Positions 21,528 through 33,297 are shown, numbered from the stretch's first letter. The stretch: 64,000 nucleotides of DNA from Eremomyces bilateralis CBS 781.70 (GCF_010015585.1 NW_022985078.1:62001-126000); one strand, 5' to 3'. Notes: generated by a model from the sequence alone, not told the origin. Program-made: numbers and translations.

Positions 21528-22681
21528 GACGCTTTTGGCGGAATCCCCATCGTCGTCTTCTACGGGAATTTCTACTAGTTCCGTCTAGTGCAGGAGCGGT
21601 CGATCCTGCTCTCTAGTTAGGCCATTGTGTAGATCGAAGACAAATCGTTCCGAGCAGAGCAGAGGTACCAGCATGATAAAGCATACGCTCTGTGGACAGA
21701 GTTCACCACGGTGGTTTGCTCGACGAACAAGTCCGTGCTGCAGAAGATGCACGACTACAGCGACTCCTGACGCGGATCAGACAAGGCATGCAAGAGGGCT
21801 CCGACGTTGATTTATTGAACCGCACGTGCTACCGGGAAGGCCGACGGATCCCATGGGAATTCGGAATCACCGTCGTCATGCCGCTGAACCGGAACCGGTG
21901 GAACTTGAACGTCGAGACCATGCTGTAGTTTCGAAGGCAACGGCAAGGCCTACTCCGGATTTTCATGTCCGAACACAAGTGGAAAGACGGCCAGCCGACG
22001 GAGGAAGCGCTTACGATGTTCAGTCACGGAGACGACGGCGCCGTTCCGGTCCCGGCCATCTTCATGTTCGTGCCTGGGATGCCCATCATCGTCAATTAAA
22101 AAACCCTCCAAGGCCTGAAACTTGTCAATGGTGCCAGCTACGCGGCGTTGGACATCATTCTCGACAAGGCATACCCCAGGTATGGCGTCGATGCCGAGAC
22201 AATCCTCCACTTCGGCCCTCCGGCGGGGATCCTACTGACGTCGGAGACGACACGAGACTTCCATTTCGTCGGCATGCCGGCCGGCACCGTGCTTCTCACG
22301 CCCATCAGCACCAAAATTGAGTGGCAGAGGAAGCAGCCATGGCAAAAGCACAATGTTAGCCGCCGAGGGTTGCCATATGCAGCCGCATTTGCCTGTAAGG
22401 AGTACAAAGTGCAAGGCAAGACACTAGACCCAGTGGTGCTGGAGCTGCGGGGGATGCAGGTGACCAACATCGACAGCAAGGCGGCGGCTAGCCAATGCGA
22501 TCCGTACAGCTTATACGTGCAGTTGTCGCGCTGCCCGTCGCTGGATGCCACCATGCTCCTTTCCAAGGCGCGAGAACGGGACTTCGTAGGCAATCGGGTG
22601 CCCGGCAACATGGTCGCCGCGGAGGCAAGGTTGGAACGGCTGAGCGAGACGACAATCCAGGACGCGGAATCTTGGGACTAG
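21528..22681 (+). pseudogene. PIF1-like helicase relic, 5'-truncated
   Basis: Fragments of one PIF1-family superfamily 1 helicase can be followed in order across changing frames: DAFGGIPIVVFYGNFY (motif II/III region), FRLVQERSIL, AYALWTEFTTVVCSTNK, REGRRIPWEFGITVV, KLVNGASYAALDI and, in a last open stretch of 177 codons, YKVQGKTLDP and SLYVQLSRC (motifs V/VI). Stops occur early (after GNFY and after HDYSDS) and at least two frame changes separate the pieces. The Walker A segment is missing. This is dead. PIF1-like genes of this type are multicopy in many ascomycetes and are sometimes carried by Helitron-like transposons; no Helitron end is recognised here. Confidence 0.82.
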
Positions 22682-23034
22682 TCATCAGAGGAAAGGTTCA
22701 CGGCGCACCAAGGGGAAGTAACTAAATGTACCGAGTAGTCATCAGAGTAACTGAACTAGTGTTCTGGATCAGAATTGGGCGCCGATGGTGGAGCCGATTG
22801 ATTGATTTCTTGCACCCATTTCAGCCAGAGAAGTCCGAATCAAGCTGTCACACTGGGACGTGCTAATGGTATGAAGTCGGAGTAATTTGATAACCAAGCA
22901 GCAGAATTGCATTACTATGTAGTTATAGGTTAGTTAGTTATGTATAGAAAGATAGTTAGACAGATTTCATTGGTAGATGACCCCTGTACAAGAGTCACCG
23001 TGCCATCTTAGGCTAGGGGGCATTTTCAGCAGAC
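22682..23034. other. Intergenic, nothing recognised
   Basis: Between the helicase relic and the LINE fragment. AT-rich, with 'gttagttagtta'. No gene or clear repeat. Confidence 0.4.
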
Positions 23035-23312
23035 GAAGGGATATGGTCTCAATCCTCCGATCCCACACTATGCCCGAGTAAGAGCAGCATCACTCTAGAA
23101 CAGAACCTAGAGGAACAGAGACGTCCAGCAAACTGACCATCTTATCCCCATACCACGGTTATAATAATTTCCTATGTTAGAAGCAGATATAGAAGCTAGA
23201 GGAAGACATAAAAATGGGGACACAAGGCCACAAGGCACCAACGCATGTAATTAGTCAGCCTAGGTAGTTCCCCTCCCCACATGGGCCTCGTAGAGAGCCT
23301 TTTAGGCTTTCC
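23035..23312 (+). mobile_element. LINE 3'-end fragment, copy A
   Basis: This stretch matches, on the opposite strand, the 3' end of the LINE at 34081-35250. Shared landmarks in order are GTCTCAA-CC, CCCGAGTA.GAGCAGC, GAACAGAGACGTCCAGCAA, CCTATGTTAGA.GCAGATATAGAAG and GCATGTAATTAGTCAGCC. Only the 3' untranslated part is present, so it is a strongly 5'-truncated insertion of the same family. The similarity stops shortly after CCTCG.AGAGAG, before the ATCAATCA-type tail seen in copy B. Confidence 0.8.
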
Positions 23313-23798
23313 CGCCTCGGGTTTGATTATCCATCTCAACTTCCGTCTCCCGCCCACAACTACCGGTATTACTTCAATTCCTACTCCGTACTTACGATGG
23401 AATCACTTGGGCATACCATATGGAGATATCTCTCGACTATGTCGTAGCACCCTCTACCATGGTCAAACTCTATCGGTCATAAGCACCAATGAATGGGGCA
23501 TGTCGTGAAGTCGGCCAAGGCAACTAGTCTACAGTAGCTCCATGCTACATCTCCGCACACTTTCAGGCCCTCGGATACAACTATAGCTCTCGGCCTTGAT
23601 GGGACCTGATAGATATGGCCCCCCATCAGATGGAGTCTTATTGTTACTCGTAATTCTAAACTTGATCTTGCTTAAGAAGGTCTCTTCTCGCAAGTTTCGT
23701 CAGTTCTCTAATTCAGTCCAGTCTGCTTCCTTCTAACTATTCAGCATCATTCTTTATATATACCTTAAGTCATTATCTAGTTGAGTCAATCGATCACC
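23313..23798 (+). promoter_or_regulatory. Upstream region of the first short-chain dehydrogenase
   Basis: Contains TATATATA at about 23755-23762, some 40 bp before the ATG. No other feature is recognised. Confidence 0.35.
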
Positions 23799-24758
23799 AT
23801 GCCTGGCCGGCTCCAAGGTAAAGTCGCCGTTATCACGGGCAACAGCACCGGCATCGGCCGTGCCACATCCTTGACCTTCCAGCGCGAAGGCGCCACCATC
23901 GTCTGCAGCGATCTGAAAGAAGAGGCCCCAGATGGCAGCTCCACGCGCGCCCTTATCGAACAGGCCGGAGGCAAGGCGATCTTTGTCCCATGCAACGTGA
24001 CCAAGCCCAGCGAGGTCGAAAACCTCATGGACACTGCCATCAAGGAATACGGGAGGATCGACATGTACCTGCTTCTCCCCCGCCTTGCTCGCGCTGCTAG
24101 CTAATGGAGGTGCTTAGTTTGGTCTGCAATGCCGGCATCCATGGGTTCTCGAAGGAGCATGGTCCGGGGCCTATCTGGGAGATCGATCACTCCGCGTGGG
24201 AAGCGTCAATGTCAGTGAACGTATACGGCGTGGTTCACACCCTGAAGTACGCGATCCGCCATATGATCAAGCAAGATCCCGCGGCGGATGGGAAGCGGGG
24301 TCGGATTATCAATTTGGCGAGCATTTACGGGCTGGTGGCCAGCACCGGTGCATGTATGTGACCTCGCTCCCAGAAACGAGGGGTGGCCATGGCCTGACGA
24401 ACTCTAGCTCCTTATATCGCGGCGAAGCATGCCGTCTCCGGCCTAACCAAGGCGACTGCTCTGGAACTTGCGCCTCATAAAATCCACTGCAATGCCGTTT
24501 CCCCAGGATGTGAGACTACCATTCCCTATGTCACATTGCTTGGATTGGGCTAATTCGTAAACAGTTACCGACACTGCGTTTATTGCAGGGCAGAAAGACG
24601 ATATTGCACTCTGGGAGTCAATCAACTCCAAACACCCGCTGGGGGGCATTGGCCAGGCACAGGACATCGCGAATATGATACTGTTTATGGCGTCTGAAGA
24701 AAATACCTGGATGTCTGGCGCAGTTGTCCCTGTTGATGGCGGATATACCGCGCAGTAG
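23799..24758 (+). CDS. Classical short-chain dehydrogenase/reductase (SDR), NAD-type
   Basis: Spliced product 265 residues from four exons; introns 24065-24117, 24354-24407 and 24510-24564. It has the full classical SDR set: TGNSTGIG nucleotide loop (13-20), CSDL after strand 2 (the Asp suggests NAD(H)), CNAG, NLASIYG, catalytic Tyr170 and Lys174 in SPYIAAK, and the C-terminal VDGGYTAQ. The first ATG is at 23799; the gene converges on a second SDR at 25025-25949. Its length is exactly that of the family, and all introns keep phase. The substrate cannot be read from sequence; it resembles fungal glucose-dehydrogenase/3-oxoacyl-reductase-like SDRs. Confidence 0.92.
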
Positions 24759-25024
24759 ACGGTGTATGCCACTACCGAATGTCGATGGCAAGCATCGGCC
24801 TTTCTTCAACATTCAGCTATGGCAGCCTGCTAGAATATAGCGGAACAGTAGGGAATGGGGCAAGGGCACTGCTCCACTCTAAACCTCCACTAGCCAAGAA
24901 AATCATATTTCAACATCATATATTTCAACATCATACTGAAGGGCTTCGAATAGGGGCTGGTTACTAAGCTGACAATGTCCTTAAATGGACCTGATAGCGA
25001 TCTATCTCAGCTACCTTTCTAAGG

Positions 25025-25949
25025 CTAGACATTCCAAGCAAGCCGAGGAAGTCCCTGCGATTTATAGCCGTCCACGTCCGTACTGTTCGACAACTCCTTA
25101 TGCTTCTCCACACTCTCCGCGTACCGTTCTAGCTTCGCCTTCATCAACGCATACGCATCCGTGCCAACGACACAGTGTAGTGGCGGATTTTCCATCATCG
25201 CCAATTCATAGAATGCTTGCACACCCTTGACGGGATCGCCGGCCTGGTACCCCTCCTGCCGACTCATGACCGAATGACCATGGAGATGGTCGTACGCGGG
25301 ATTCTTCGTTTCTGCGAACTCCATGCTACGTCCCGCCCAATCCGTGCGGAACCCACCAGGCTCGATGCAGGTGAACTTGATGCCCCATTCTGGCTTGACT
25401 TCCTGGCTGACCGATTCAGTGAAGCCCTCCACCGCCCATTTCGACGCGTGGTCTCGCACCAGTTAGCGACTCGCTTCGAAACCATCAGGGGTCGCGACAC
25501 ATACAGATGCTGCGCAGCGGCATGCCTATTTGCCCGCCGATCGACGTGATCTGTTGAATCACCCCGCCGGTTTTCAAATCTCGCATCGTCTCCATGGCCT
25601 TCCTTGTCACGGCTATGAGCCCGAAAAAATTCACCTCCATCTGCTGTCGAATCTGCGCATCAGACAGGGCCTCAAACTCGCCCGTCAGCCCGTACCCGGC
25701 GTTGTTGACGACCACGTCAACGCTCCCGAATTTCTTCACCGCCGCGGCGAATGCTGAGTCGATGGATTTGCTGTCGGTGACATCAAGCGGGATTCCTAGG
25801 AGATTGGAATCGTTCGCACCGTCGAAGGTGAGTGTGGATGGCTTGCGGGCAGTGGCGACTACTTTATGGCCGTCTTGGAGGGCGGTCTTGACGTATTCAT
25901 TGCCGAAACCAGTGCTGCAACCCGTTATGAGGAAGACTTTGGGTGCCAT
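25025..25949 (-). CDS. Short-chain dehydrogenase/reductase, NADP-type
   Basis: Two exons (25505-25949 and 25025-25452) give 290 residues. It carries TGCSTGFG at 9-16, a TARKP segment whose Arg suggests NADP(H), NNAGYG, and the catalytic Tyr149 split across the intron followed by HASK (Tyr-x3-Lys). The intron acceptor is ...gcgag, which is the choice that restores YHASKWAVEG. The start at 25949 gives the usual MAPKVFLITG opening. An in-frame ATG at 26036 would add a segment with RTFTSSASRVL, which looks like a mitochondrial targeting sequence, so a longer form is possible. It faces the first SDR tail to tail. The two proteins are not close paralogues. Confidence 0.9.
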
Positions 25950-26315
25950 ATTCAAGACTCGAGATGCAGAGCTGGTGAAAGTGCGTAGACTTTGCGTGGA
26001 ATTAATAATGAGATGAGGTAGGTGCTTAACTTCCATCTTCGAGGTCCTAAGCAGCACGGCTGAACAGCAATTAAAAGCGCGACATACTTCGTCGCTTTAT
26101 ATATATCAACGTGTTGAGTCATCAGCGCTGAAGTGTGTCAGCAGGCGAAGCGCATGAGGTTAAATTTGGATTCAAGTGAAGTCATCAACATGAAAACTGC
26201 AGCAATTTCTGTAATGATGAATAATATCCAACTACTGCTAGAAAATCCTAGGATTATAATAATCCATTTGGTCAGGATTGGTGGAAGGCACTGCAGGAAC
26301 TGGCCGATAAGGCTG
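25950..26315. other. Upstream region of second SDR
   Basis: A TATA-like 'gatatatataaag' on the minus strand lies at about 26094-26106. Beyond it, AT-rich sequence leads up to the transposon derivative. No gene is seen. Confidence 0.35.
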
Positions 26316-27074
26316 TATCCGTGCCCCATGACCGCCCCACAACCTCCGGTTGTGGGGCGGTCCGCCAAAACGCCTTCAAATTGCGTACGATTCGACACGC
26401 TTTTAAAGAGAGGGGTCTTTGGCCATGGGATCCTGAGCAGATTTTACCAACCCTTCGGCAACAGGTTGACCAAGAGGCAGAGGAGCTTCAGATATTCAAT
26501 GGCACGCCACCAACGTCAAGTATTACGGCAACACCGAGAGCATCTCCACCAAATACCATACGTACGGTACGCCGGACACAACAGAAGATCATAAATACGC
26601 CTGAGGCCCAACTTTCTAGCCGGAAATACCAACGTCGCGTTCGCCAAGCTACGGAGTCATTGATCAAGGCGGTCGAAGAGATCGAGGCGTATAAAGCATC
26701 CGTTTCAGCCACACAACGCCAGCAAACCAAAAAGAGTCGCCGCCAGGTTAAAACAGGACTTAGCCAGACCGGTGCTTTGTACGTTAGTGAGGCGAACCGC
26801 CATATCGAGGCGCGTGGTCAGAAGGAGCGGGAGGCGGTAATTAGGAAGGCACAGCGGGACTGGCAGCGGGAAAACCAACAGGAAAATCAGCAGGAACCAT
26901 CTCCTATACCCGAACAACCTACTAGTACGGAGGATCTCGGTTTTTATATCGATTTACATCCTGAGTTCTGATATATAGATGATGGTAGTAAAATTGTACT
27001 TTTGGCCTGGGTTGTGCTTTTGGTCTGGGAGCACCCACAACCTCCGGTTGTGGGGCGGTCATGGGGCACGGATA
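26316..27074 (+). mobile_element. Fot1/pogo (Tc1-mariner) deletion derivative with TIRs and TA duplication
   Basis: The ends TCCGTGCCCCATGACCGCCC (26318 inward) and its reverse complement (ending 27072) form 27 bp perfect terminal inverted repeats, flanked by TA on both sides (26316-26317, 27073-27074), as in Tc1-mariner elements. Inside is an open frame to 26971 that is only the C-terminal part of a pogo/Fot1 transposase: KLRTIRHAFKERGLWPWDPE followed by a Gln/Arg-rich charged tail ending DLHPEF. The DDE catalytic core and DNA-binding domain are absent, so this is a non-autonomous internal deletion of about 755 bp. Confidence 0.85.
26331..26361. repeat. Perfect 14 bp hairpin in the left transposon end
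   Basis: ACCGCCCCACAACC, loop TCC, then its exact reverse complement. The right end (27034-27060) has the related sequence, but there the outer arm begins with GC instead of the matching bases, so its hairpin is shorter. Confidence 0.9.
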
Positions 27075-27850
27075 GGAGGCTTCGGCCTTGAATTGCTCCG
27101 TACCGCAAGTACGTACAGTACCTACAAGGCTACATAGTACTTATCTACCAGGCATCACGCTCCATAGTACAAGCCAGTGATAGAATAACTTAAACGAGGA
27201 ATATTCCCTTAGGTTACCTTTCGGTTTGCGACGATCTTTGACTTTACTGGATTTCATAGCTTCGGTTTTCTTGTCATCATGTACTCTACCTATGGTGGTC
27301 TTTGCTTCAGTCTCTCGATTCTCATCTACATTCCCTCTCGCCGATCACTTGAACATTTTCTAAAGCAAGGTTTTCAATGAACTCCATCATGAAACGTATC
27401 ATATCGGTCAGGGGCTTTGCATTTTCAGGTTAGTACAGTCCTGAAGCCTGGCTCCGCCAGCAGAGTCACTCCATGCGCCACAAAGAATCTAGAGGGGCTC
27501 TATGGCGTGTATACCTACCTACTACTTAATACTTCGTGGTCGAATCCATTTTGGCGATAGCATGAATCTCAGCTCGCTATCCCCCGCCGACGCCACAGAG
27601 CACCCCACCAATGGCCAACTCCCGAATCGATGGAGGTCGACCTCTGCCAAAAGAAGGTAATCTGATTGGACTCAGAACAGTTATACAGAGTCCTGGTGTT
27701 GGAGTCTAGATGTAGCTTAAGATATATCTGTTTCTCGTCACTCATAAGGCTGAGTGAACCCACTTCAAAATGATGTCTCGAGGAATTTTCACTGAACCAC
27801 GGATCACCCCCTAAAATATGGCAGCATCAACTCGACCTCCAACAACGTAG
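27075..27850. other. Intergenic, nothing recognised
   Basis: Short frames only. It should include the upstream region of the membrane-protein gene; no convincing first exon or signal peptide could be found here. Confidence 0.4.
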
Positions 27851-27871
27851 ACGCGAACAAGCGTACTTCCA

Positions 27872-29239
27872 TTGACAACTGTCTTTGCTCCTCCGACACA
27901 ATGCTTCGGAGACGTCTCCTTGCAATCGAATTATGCGTTGTCGATTCGCCTTGCTTTTTACGGAGACTGCTCCCGTTCGTCCTGCTGGCTTGGTCTCGCA
28001 AGTTCTTCATCATGTATGCCGTCAGGCTGGGGACCTTCGGTTACCTATTCACCTAGACGATGTCTACTGGGATACACTATTGTCTTCTCGTCTCCAGTTA
28101 ACCTAGGCCCAAGAACAACTGAGACGGTGGGAACCTGCTGTCCAAGGTTCGAGCACCTTAGATCTGCTAGGTGAGACTGTCAACTAATAACAGCTTCCAG
28201 CGGATTCATATTGTACAACCGCCGCACCTCAGCGGATATACAAGAGCGCCGTATTGCGAATTTCTTTAGCCTCAATTTCAATGCTACAGCTCATTTAACA
28301 CGAGGGGAGGTATTCGTAACAATAGCATATCCGTCGTCACACTTCTCGTCCTATGCGATGCACGCAAACAGCATCGAGATACGATGGCAATGCACTGATC
28401 CAGACCCAATGTTACCACCGACAGATCAGCCCTCAAACACGACTACTCCATTTACCAGGAAGGGGATAAGTCCAGGGACTGTAGCCGGCACCAGTATCAC
28501 CGTGGTGGCGGTAGTGACTGGCCTAGCTGTCGGATTGTTCCTCTGGATCCGAAGACGAAGACGGACCGAGGGAGGTCACATCGAACAACCCCACCAGCAT
28601 GAGTTTGCCAAGCCAGAGTTGGATACACGGAGTCCCCCTATGGGCAGAAACGCCTATACTGTCTCGAAAGCAGCGACAGCAGACATTGGGGAACTCCATG
28701 GCAGCCCCGTACCGATATCACCGACTAACACAACGCCCGTGTCTGGTACGACCACTGTCAGATATTTCAAATGGGACGCAGATAAAAGTGCCGAGCTCCC
28801 ATCACCTACAAAACCAGCAGAAGTTCATGGGGAGGGAATCCAGGAGCTTCAGGGGCAAACTGTCAGCCATATGGATACGAATGATCATAATATTTCGGTT
28901 TCGCCAATTGGAAATTCAAGATCAGGACAGTTGAAACGGAAACCAGTACGACAGTCTCAAACCGAACCTTCATACGATCTTGTTCAGAACCTCTGTTCGC
29001 GTTTAGAAGGATTAAGGTTCGGGCAATATGCCGGAAAGGGTTGTCACTACATGTGGATCGAATCCCCAGTTGATGTCAGTATCATAAACCGGGCAAATAC
29101 TGTTTCAATGGCCTTTCAAGTAGCAATGATGATGTCCGTAATCTGTGAGAAAACATGGGCTGGCTCACTGCTCAACTCGGGGTCCGGAACTAACCCGGCG
29201 GCGGAATGCTTCTTGAACACATTCCTCCTGTCGCCGTAA
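27872..29239 (+). CDS. Single-pass membrane protein, fungal Cys-rich ectodomain type; 5' end doubtful
   Basis: Two exons, 27872-28146 and 28201-29239, joined through TCCPSGF, a motif typical of a large fungal family of cell-surface proteins with a short Cys-containing ectodomain, one membrane segment and a disordered tail. Here the ectodomain reads TTVFAPPTQCF, then SCMPSGWGP, then TTETVGTCCPSGF. The membrane segment is about TVAGTSITVVAVVTGLAVGL, followed by FLWIRRRRR (stop-transfer) and HEFAKPELDTR, also seen in the family. Relatives typically begin MTTTFTPP; here the matching codon at 27872 is TTG, and the first in-frame stop upstream is at 27848, so no normal start is visible. Either a short upstream exon was missed or the start is lost and the copy is decaying. 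Function of the family is unknown; a sensor role is only a guess. Confidence 0.6.
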
Positions 29240-31271
29240 CGCCGGTGTGATTTACAGGATGTATTTTATTATACACGAGTGGGAAGAGTTGAGGGCTCTG
29301 GACCTGAGGACTGCGACTCAATTATGCCTTGGATAGTCAAACGGGTTTCTGTTCTCGCGCGAAATACCTCATCGAGGGTACTAAGTGCCCATGATCTTAG
29401 AAGATTGCTCGTCCGTTGAAGGCTCAACTCCTTCCAGGTCTGCGGACTGAGATATTGCCCCCCACTGGGCAAATCTTTTCAACTGCATGTAACTCTTTTC
29501 ATGCTACTCGGAGAAGCCTAATCGACGGGCTGCAGTCCCAGAGGTCTATCAGTGGTGGACATGCGCTTGGATCAGACCGTCATTTGGTTACCCCATCTAG
29601 ATGATTTCCAAATTGTAAAGAGAACCTTGGGGGTTAAATTTTGGTATTCTAGTGCTGCATAATGTATATGTACATGATGTCTCTTTTTCCGAAAGTTGGT
29701 TGCCCAGAATATTCTCCGTCTGGCTCTATCCCATCCCACCGAGACCCGCTCCGCCTCTCTTCCGTGCTGATAATGATGTTGACAAGTTTATGATTTCTTT
29801 GTTGCGGAGCATGACGGAAAAGACGCAAGAGATACTTGAGCAACACGGGGTGAAGTTGCGAGTTTTTACCGATAAAGAGCTGAATAAATAGTCAGAACGC
29901 CTCGCGAATGCCGGAGCGATCATGTTCGCTAAAGGATACTCGGAAAACCCGAAGTTCAATTTGGAGTTTATATTCTGTATCCACTCTTTCCAGATGCGGG
30001 ATTTGGCAGGTATGGAGATTATAACCGAAGGTTGGCAGAATGTTCCGATGGAATGTGCTTTCGAGGTGTCGAAAGCAATAATTATGGAAGCGCCAGATTT
30101 GATCCTGGCGGTCAAAGTCATCGTTGGGTTGCCTATCTGAATTCCTGTCTATACATCTTGACCCTTGGGGTTTTGAATAAGGAGATAGGAATGCCCATAG
30201 TGGACGAGTGCAAGGCAAGAACGGTCACAAAATCCTCCCAGATGTAAAGGCGAGCTAGAAACAGGGTCAGTAAAAAGAATATCTCGTTTTACGAAAAGTT
30301 TTTCGGTGCCACATTCAATTTGTCGCTCACCGAGCCCTCTTTTGACTCCGGATCCGTAAACCTCAACTTTGCCACTTCAATGTCCCTGTATTGCCATTCC
30401 AAAAATGCAACTGCAGCCTCCCCGAATTTTCCTCCGTTGGTCGCACTCTAGGTCCCCTTGCGGCCGGTATCCAAACTTGCCCACATGGCAGGGTGTCCTG
30501 GAGCCAGAGTATCATGATCCGCTTGTGACTGTGCCCGAGAATCTGTCAATGAGTGTGCCAAACACGCAAATGAGAACACAACTTCACACCTGGCTCCCAG
30601 TAGCGGGTTGAATACGTTTCCTGCCCCACAAATCGGTCCGGCGGCATCGATCTTCCGCGTATCAATATTCACATATTTGCTTGCGCCTCCTTTTTCAACC
30701 AGTCCAGCGCCTCTTTATATTAGCCAAATTTCGACATCTGGCCGCTAAGGGTTCCATTGAGGAACCCACCGCCAAGATCACTGGTGTTGCCTCTCGAAGT
30801 ACGATTGACTGAAGAAGGTGGGCCGTTCGCAATGATCAAGGTACCCTTTACTGGCGTCATGGCACCACCGTTCCCCTATGCAATAATAGGCATGATCACA
30901 CACTCCGGAGTCCGGGGGGAGATGGGCACACAGACTGTGTGATTTGGGATAGTTGGATCATCGAAATGCTTCGCTTGGTAGGGACCCGAGCGACCAGTCG
31001 TTTGGGAGAGGCCTTTGCGTTTGGGGGCCTCGGAACCAGTGGATGAAAGGTTAGTGAATATGTCCGTATTGTCCTGTTCCTATTCGAGAATAAATGAGCG
31101 GCCATGCTGTATAGCGAAGCAAGATGTGATTGGCCTAAATCAGTGTGTAGGGCTAAGACGGTAAGTAATATATCCGGAAGCGATAAAACTCGGGAAGAGT
31201 ACTTCACAAGGCCTACATCAAGATTCATAGCCCTCCAATAAACATTAGACTTATTATTTCTAGCGAACTTG
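29240..31271. other. Intergenic, 2 kb, unassigned
   Basis: Open stretches at 29652-29891 and 29922-30140 lie in adjacent frames and have protein-like composition (for example EKTQEILEQHGVKLRVFTDK and AKGYSENPKFNLEFIF), which may be one decayed gene. I could not identify it. Nothing else is supported. Confidence 0.35.
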
Positions 31272-33297
31272 TCACCGATGAATACTCCCAGCCCGCTGCC
31301 TCATACTTCCGCGACTTTTTTCGGAATATTTGTGCTCAAGGCCATAATCTTCCGATTTCCTGCCTGCAAGTAGCTTCGGTTCGCCGCCAAGAGAAGCCAA
31401 GACGGCTTCGTTGTTGGCAGTCAAGTCATCCATGATCTCGAGTTCGTGTTGTGTAAAGAGCTTAGGCATGATACGGGTACGGATAGGGATGAGTGCGGTG
31501 ATGATCACAGGGAAACCTAATGTCTGTTAGTGACATGCGTATCAAAATCAGGAAGGGAGGATGGGGGTACCGATTGCGGCAACTGTCTGTGATATAGCAA
31601 CAGAACAAGCGACGCCAAATATCTGGATGCCGATATAGAGACAGATCTTCGTCTTCGGCACTTGAAGTAGTGGATGATTCCTCTGGATGAATCGACCCTC
31701 TTTCATGAGAAATAAGAGCTTCTCGACTATCCCATTGGTCTCAATAGAACCCCAACCGACAACAAAGAACACGCCAGAGAATACAGCCACTGGCATCGTA
31801 TGCAGCACTCTGAGCAATGGTCCTGTCATGGTCCCAATGAGCGCAAGTGCCATGATGAAGTGAGATATTCTCTGCTCCACGACTGTAACGGCTTTGACAG
31901 CAGAGCGGCGAATCTCGGGGTTTTCGCTTTCAGAAGCTGAGAAGACCTCCACGACGGTTTTATAGTTGGTGAGAGAATCCGTATGCACCGGAGCTTGTGG
32001 CACAAGGCCATTTGGCATAGGCAGGCCCAAGATACCCGAGATGAAGGTCGTCACACCAAGCAGGAAGAAATCCCAATGGAAGCCTCCGGGCTTTTTCAGG
32101 GGGAAGTTTCGTGCCTGTGCGGTCAGGCTACTGACGTTCTAGAGGCCAGTCAGCGTTCTAAGATATGCAGAGAGAGCTATTAGATGCACTCACATGATCG
32201 TAATAGAAAAGCAGCGTCAAGAGAAATGCAAAGGGCAAAGCTACGAACACCCATTTGACTGGGAGGTTCCAGAAGTCGATTACCCAGTTCCGAGGCTGAG
32301 TGGGATGGAAAGTTCGGGTTATTGGTACCCATGCTACATCTGTGTCTTTCAGCTCGCCTGGAATATGAGCAAAACCGACCCAGAAAAGTGTCGCAATCTA
32401 GATACTGTCAGTATACCGTGATATTCCGTTTAGTAAGTCAGAACATACTGGAAACGCGTAGTCTGCAAACAAGCCGCGAACGAATGCATTCCATACCGTG
32501 CCGGCCCCTAGCTTTTCAAGGAAGTATACAGAGCCGAAGTACAATATGGCAATCAAGCAGCTGAGAAACCCTGCTGACCTAGATGACTCCGGATCTCGGA
32601 ATTGATATACTAATTCCTCTACCCCCTTAACTATAAATTTGGTCAATATTTAAACACCCATGCCATTAGGTTTGGGCTTACTCATGTAAATGATACCGAC
32701 GTACAGCCCGAAAGAATCGCTGGAGAAATCGGTGACATATCGCATATAGTCGCACCAATTCCAAAGAGCTGTGAGCCAATGGAGAATTGCTGCCCAAATG
32801 CCGACCCAGGCCATGAACTGCGGATACCACTCTGGTGCATGCATTTGGATGATATCGAATGTTGTATAGTTGAACAACGAAATCAAACCAGTGATCCCAA
32901 CGATGGTGAGAGGTTGCGCAGCGAAGATGCTGAACACCACAGCTGCGAGCGCAGACGCAAACAGGGCTTCGTTGATTCCGTAGAACTCTCCCGTGCGTCG
33001 GTACATGTCCAACTGATATGCAACGGCGGGTAACAGATTGACGAAATAGATTCGGATGATACTGGCGACGGTTCGATATGTCCATGCATCTCGAATATCG
33101 GACCAGTAGAATGGGAACCGTCGTTTGATGTCATGGTACATTCCCCATCCGGGTCGCAGCATACGGTAGCGACGCCATCCTCTCGCCCCTTTGTATGTGT
33201 ATCCTTCGTCTGGATGCGAAGCGACATGGATGGATCGTTTCTTCTTTAAAAGCGCTCCATCGTGAACTCGAATATTACCGAATTCTTGACCGGCCAT
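31272..33297 (-). CDS. Boron/bicarbonate transporter of the SLC4 family (BOR1-like)
   Basis: Five exons (32682-33297, 32449-32630, 32194-32397, 31571-32138, 31272-31516) give 604 residues with every junction in phase. The N-terminus (GARGWRRYRMLRPGWGMYHDIKRR) leads into many membrane segments: YFVNLLPAVAYQLDMYRRTG, AAVVFSIFAAQPLTIVGITG, then ILYFGSVYFLEKL, ATLFWVGFAHIPG, DFFLLGVTTFISGILGLP(MPNGL) and SHFIMALALIGTMTGPLLRV. AQPLTIVG and GLPMPNGLVPQAP are hallmark loops of HCO3-transporter-family proteins. Yeast Bor1 exports borate at the plasma membrane. The length agrees with the family. The C-terminus is charged and cytosolic. The gene is divergent from a small Tc1-type fragment at 33630. Confidence 0.94.
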
